A stretch of 15,142 bases of DNA from Calditrichota bacterium. GTDB lineage: Bacteria > CLD3. The notes under the pieces were generated by a model. The model did no database searches, had not been told where the DNA came from, and saw only the letters and a list, made by a program, of their open reading frames with translations. The stretch spans positions 1 to 15,142 of the forward strand of contig QQUF01000011.1 in NCBI GenBank assembly GCA_008501735.1, read 5' to 3'. The position numbers and the translations under genes were made by a program. Of this stretch, positions 13,145 to 15,142 are shown one piece after another; position 1 is the stretch's first letter; the number at the start of each line of letters is the position of its first letter.

Positions 13145-14869
13145 TTGAAAGATTTTATCCAACATTTTTTTGAAGCAAGAAATTGTAAAGTCCAAGATGT
13201 CAAAAATAGATTACTTGTAGAACTCACTCCTGAACTCCAAACAGAATTCCGCTCTGAAAAACTACACCTTGCTTTTACGTCCAAAAGCCTTACCGAAAAT
13301 TCGGAACTCGTTACTCACGGAAGTTACATTCCAACAAAGATTTTATCAATTTTATCTGAAGAAGGACAAAAGGTTGTTGGGAAATTACCTTCTCAAAACA
13401 CCTTATCGAAAAAGGCTTTTCAAGAATCTCTTTCCACTAAAAGTTCAGAAATCAAAAAATTAACTCGAACAACAAAATTGAATTACGAGCTAATTTTTAA
13501 TTTCAAAGCAACCTTTGTTTCAGACGAAAAATTCGACGAGCTCTATTCTGTCAAACTTTTCGAGGAAAAAGCCAAAGTCTCAAAAATTGAATTTGTGAAA
13601 AACGAGAAAGTCGAAGAACTAACACACAGAGACTCTGGAGTGATTTCTGAAGCAGAAATCGAAGCGAAACTATTTTTTGCAACCGAAACACTTCAAAATT
13701 ATCTCACTAAAAGAACTTCCGAGATAGAAAAGGAAGTTTTAAAAAGACTATACGAAAATTTAAAAAGACTTAAAAGTTACTACGGTGAGCAAATTGCAGC
13801 TTTCCGAAGAAGCTCAGTTCCTGGTACAGACGAAAAAGCAGAATTCATAGAGATGGAGCTGAAAAAGAAGAAAATTGAGGAAGTTAAAAATCATTCTCTC
13901 AAAGTCGAATTACAATTAATAAGTTTCCAGCTTTTAGAAAGAAAAGTTTACCATTTTGATTTCCATCTCAAAAGTTCAACTTTAGAAAAAAATATTTCAG
14001 CAAGTTTCGATACTTTCAATGGGAAACTCACTTACCCAACTTGCGAAGGTTGTGGTGAACAAACTTCTAAAATTGAACTTTGCGATTCAAAACACTTACT
14101 TTGCCCTAATTGCCTTTCCGTTTGCGAAAAATGTGGAGAAATGGCTTGTCGAAGTTGTGGAGTCGAAACTTGTTCTGTTTCAGGCGAAATTTTATGCCAA
14201 AATTGCCAAAAAATTTGCGATTCTTGTGGACAAGCAACTTGCGATAATCACTCACATTTTTCACAAGAAGAAAACGAGTTAATTTGCGAAAATTGTTTAA
14301 TAGTTTGCAAGAATTGTCAATCTAAAGTATCAATTGACCACGCTGGAGGCTGTTCAGTTTCCAACGAATCTTTCTTTTGTGAAAATTGCTTAAATGTTTG
14401 CTCTAAATGCCAAAAGCAATACTTAAAAAATTATGAAAAAGAATGCACCCACTGTGGACAAATTTATTGTGAAGATTGCTCTCAAAAATGTTTTTACTGT
14501 GAAAGAAATAATTGCCAATCTCACTTATCAAACTGTAATATTTGTGCCAAAAGTTTATGCAAAAATCATTCTCACCAATGTTCAATGAGTAATTCTACTC
14601 TTTGTAAAGAGCATTCAAAACAATGTAATGGTTGTGGGAAAGAATTCAGAGAAACTTTTGTAACCGAATTAGGTAACTTAGATTTACACTACTGCAACAC
14701 TTGTTCTGAAAATATTAACTTTCAAGAGGCTAAAGAGCCACCAAAAGAATTTTCAGAAAAGAAAATAAGAGATAGTAATACAAAGTGGTATTTCTTAAAA
14801 GGTATAATTAATGATGTATGGATTTCAAAAGGGGGTGAACTAATTTACTACAAAAGAACTAATCATTAA
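13145..14869 (+). CDS. Unrecognised protein with tandem cysteine/zinc-knuckle array
   Basis: I do not recognise this 574-residue protein. Residues 1-~165 are alpha/beta (FIQHFFEARNCKVQDV; LLVELTPELQ; ELVTHGSYIPTKILSIL). Residues ~167-265 are charged and helical (TSEIEKEVLKRLYENLKRLK), perhaps coiled coil. Residues 300-520 hold 40 cysteines, mostly C-x2-C pairs, in modules whose leading pairs are at 300, 327, 358, 388, 419, 449/464 and 494. A recurring part is C-S-[VM]-S-[GN]-x-x-(x)-[LF]-C-x-x-[CH] at 343, 403 and 479. Structural zinc binding is inferred. The tail (521-574) lacks cysteines. There is no signal peptide or membrane helix, so it is probably cytoplasmic. The start is TTG, 2 bases after the xerD stop, indicating coupling. 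The N-terminal part vaguely recalls Bacillus YqhG, encoded next to an SNF2-type helicase (from memory, weak). A nucleic-acid or protein scaffold is possible; no enzyme motif is seen. Confidence 0.85.
   Translation: MKDFIQHFFEARNCKVQDVKNRLLVELTPELQTEFRSEKLHLAFTSKSLTENSELVTHGSYIPTKILSILSEEGQKVVGKLPSQNTLSKKAFQESLSTKSSEIKKLTRTTKLNYELIFNFKATFVSDEKFDELYSVKLFEEKAKVSKIEFVKNEKVEELTHRDSGVISEAEIEAKLFFATETLQNYLTKRTSEIEKEVLKRLYENLKRLKSYYGEQIAAFRRSSVPGTDEKAEFIEMELKKKKIEEVKNHSLKVELQLISFQLLERKVYHFDFHLKSSTLEKNISASFDTFNGKLTYPTCEGCGEQTSKIELCDSKHLLCPNCLSVCEKCGEMACRSCGVETCSVSGEILCQNCQKICDSCGQATCDNHSHFSQEENELICENCLIVCKNCQSKVSIDHAGGCSVSNESFFCENCLNVCSKCQKQYLKNYEKECTHCGQIYCEDCSQKCFYCERNNCQSHLSNCNICAKSLCKNHSHQCSMSNSTLCKEHSKQCNGCGKEFRETFVTELGNLDLHYCNTCSENINFQEAKEPPKEFSEKKIRDSNTKWYFLKGIINDVWISKGGELIYYKRTNH
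14042..14704 (+). repeat. Coding array of about seven cysteine-rich modules of 27-31 residues
   Basis: Leading C-x2-C pairs are spaced 27, 31, 30, 31, 30 and 45 residues apart (the last contains an extra 15-residue half unit, C449 to C464). Each typical unit reads C-x2-C-x4-C-x2-[CH]-...-C-x2-C-x3 before the next pair. The units have diverged in DNA, so the array is old rather than a recent expansion. Confidence 0.8.
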
Positions 14870-14915
14870 AGTAGCGAACAATATAAAATCGTCCACTACT
14901 TTAATTGATCTTTAG
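14867..14915 (+). terminator. Possible terminator of the xerD-cysteine array operon
   Basis: TAAAGTAG (14867-14874, including the stop codon) pairs with CTACTTTA (14896-14903), and partial pairing continues inward with two mismatches. ATTGATCTTT follows. The T-tract is weak, so the call is tentative. Confidence 0.4.
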
Positions 14916-15013
14916 TAGAAGTAGCAAATTGTAATCTCTAAGGTAATTAAGAATTGCAAAAAACGGAAAATAATTCCCATTTTTTATAAAAAATGAAAAA
15001 ACTCTCCTTAGTT
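14870..15013. other. AT-rich spacer between the xerD operon and the 5S gene
   Basis: I see no gene or tRNA here. The only structure besides the hairpin at its left edge is an 18-base perfect palindrome at 14978-14995 (CATTTTTTATAAAAAATG), which may be chance in such AT-rich DNA. Confidence 0.5.
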
Positions 15014-15053
15014 ACACAAAGAAAGCCTCTTTGAATTACTCCAAAGAGGCTTT
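15014..15053 (-). terminator. Terminator of the rRNA operon
   Basis: A perfect 12-bp stem (15022-15033 with 15042-15053) and 8-base loop lie about 10 bases after the 5S 3' end on the minus strand and are followed by CTTTGTG. Its strength and place fit the end of an rrn operon. The loop and position suit termination from the minus strand only. Confidence 0.8.
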
Positions 15054-15063
15054 TAAGAAACTA

Positions 15064-15142
15064 AAAGCTGGCGATGACCGACTCTCCCACCTCATTATAA
15101 GGCAGTACCATAGGCGCTAGTGGTCTTAACTACTCTGTTCGG
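15064..15142 (-). rRNA. rrf: 5S ribosomal RNA, 3' part (5' end outside the window)
   Basis: Read on the minus strand, the last ~79 bases give CCGAACAGAGTAGTTAAG, then ACCACTAGCGCCTATGGTACT, GGTGGGAGAGTCGGTCATCGCC and AGC. These match the conserved 5S core: the CCGAAC of loop B/helix III, the TAGCGCC-GATGGTA-like loop A/E region, GGGAGAGT of helix IV/loop E, and the 3' strand of helix I. About 35-40 bases of the 5' part are missing. The 3' end is placed near 15064-15067 by comparison with known 5S ends. It should be the last gene of an rRNA operon arriving from the right, convergent with the xerD operon. Confidence 0.92.

Noticed and set aside
12952-13284. 110-codon minus-strand frame across the xerD/cysteine-array junction
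   Set aside because: It overlaps two well-supported plus-strand genes, including the XerD catalytic residues, and has no motif.
14042-14704. Cysteine array as a ferredoxin or polyferredoxin iron-sulfur domain
   Set aside because: There is no C-x2-C-x2-C-x3-C-P motif; the C-x2-C pairs mixed with histidines and spaced by 30 residues suit zinc knuckles better.
14870-15013. tRNA or small RNA gene between the array gene and the 5S gene
   Set aside because: I find no cloverleaf, no T-loop sequence (GTTCGA) and no CCA end; the DNA is featureless apart from an AT-rich palindrome.

Overview
The window looks like a piece of an AT-rich chromosome from the Bacteroidota/Chlorobiota/Ignavibacteria/Kapabacteria (FCB) assemblage. 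The best sign is the first, 5'-truncated gene: it ends in a type A type IX secretion (T9SS) sorting domain of the 'NFPNPFNPSTTI' form, common in Ignavibacteria-like genomes. A seven-repeat SBBP propeller protein and a MalG with 'DxNxNGxWDEGE' repeats fit the same group. The phylum is inferred; no 16S rRNA is present. The genes look like ordinary core genes; I see no insertion sequence, prophage, CRISPR array or tRNA.

Layout. (1) Bases 1-364: tail of a T9SS cargo gene and its terminator. (2) Bases 397-5167, plus strand: a tight maltodextrin-use operon of a short alpha-glucan phosphorylase, a fused MalE-MalF (periplasmic binding domain joined to permease), and a MalG permease carrying two calcium-loop-like repeats in its periplasmic loop. 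The ATPase (MalK) is not here. Two hairpins follow. (3) Bases 5268-8789, minus strand: a secreted seven-bladed SBBP propeller with a C-terminal FN3-like domain, a single-domain response regulator, an HpnC-type squalene/phytoene synthase with a TTG start, and ribosomal protein S20. (4) Bases 8947-12068, minus strand: an operon of class I aminotransferase, pyruvate-phosphate-dikinase/PEP-synthase regulatory protein, and glycine-cleavage T protein. (5) Bases 12252-14869, plus strand: a XerD-type recombinase followed after 2 bases by an unrecognised 574-residue protein whose C-terminal 220 residues hold 40 cysteines in tandem zinc-binding-like modules of about 30 residues. (6) Bases 15022-15142, minus strand: the 3' part of a 5S rRNA and its terminator, so an rRNA operon enters from the right.

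How the genes work together. The sugar operon would import maltodextrin and split it by phosphorolysis to glucose-1-phosphate. The minus-strand operon joins transamination, control of the pyruvate/PEP node and one-carbon metabolism. HpnC points to squalene (hopanoid or carotenoid) synthesis, with its partners elsewhere. The least explained item is the cysteine-rich array protein coupled to xerD; the next are the MalE-MalF fusion and the calcium-type repeats in MalG.
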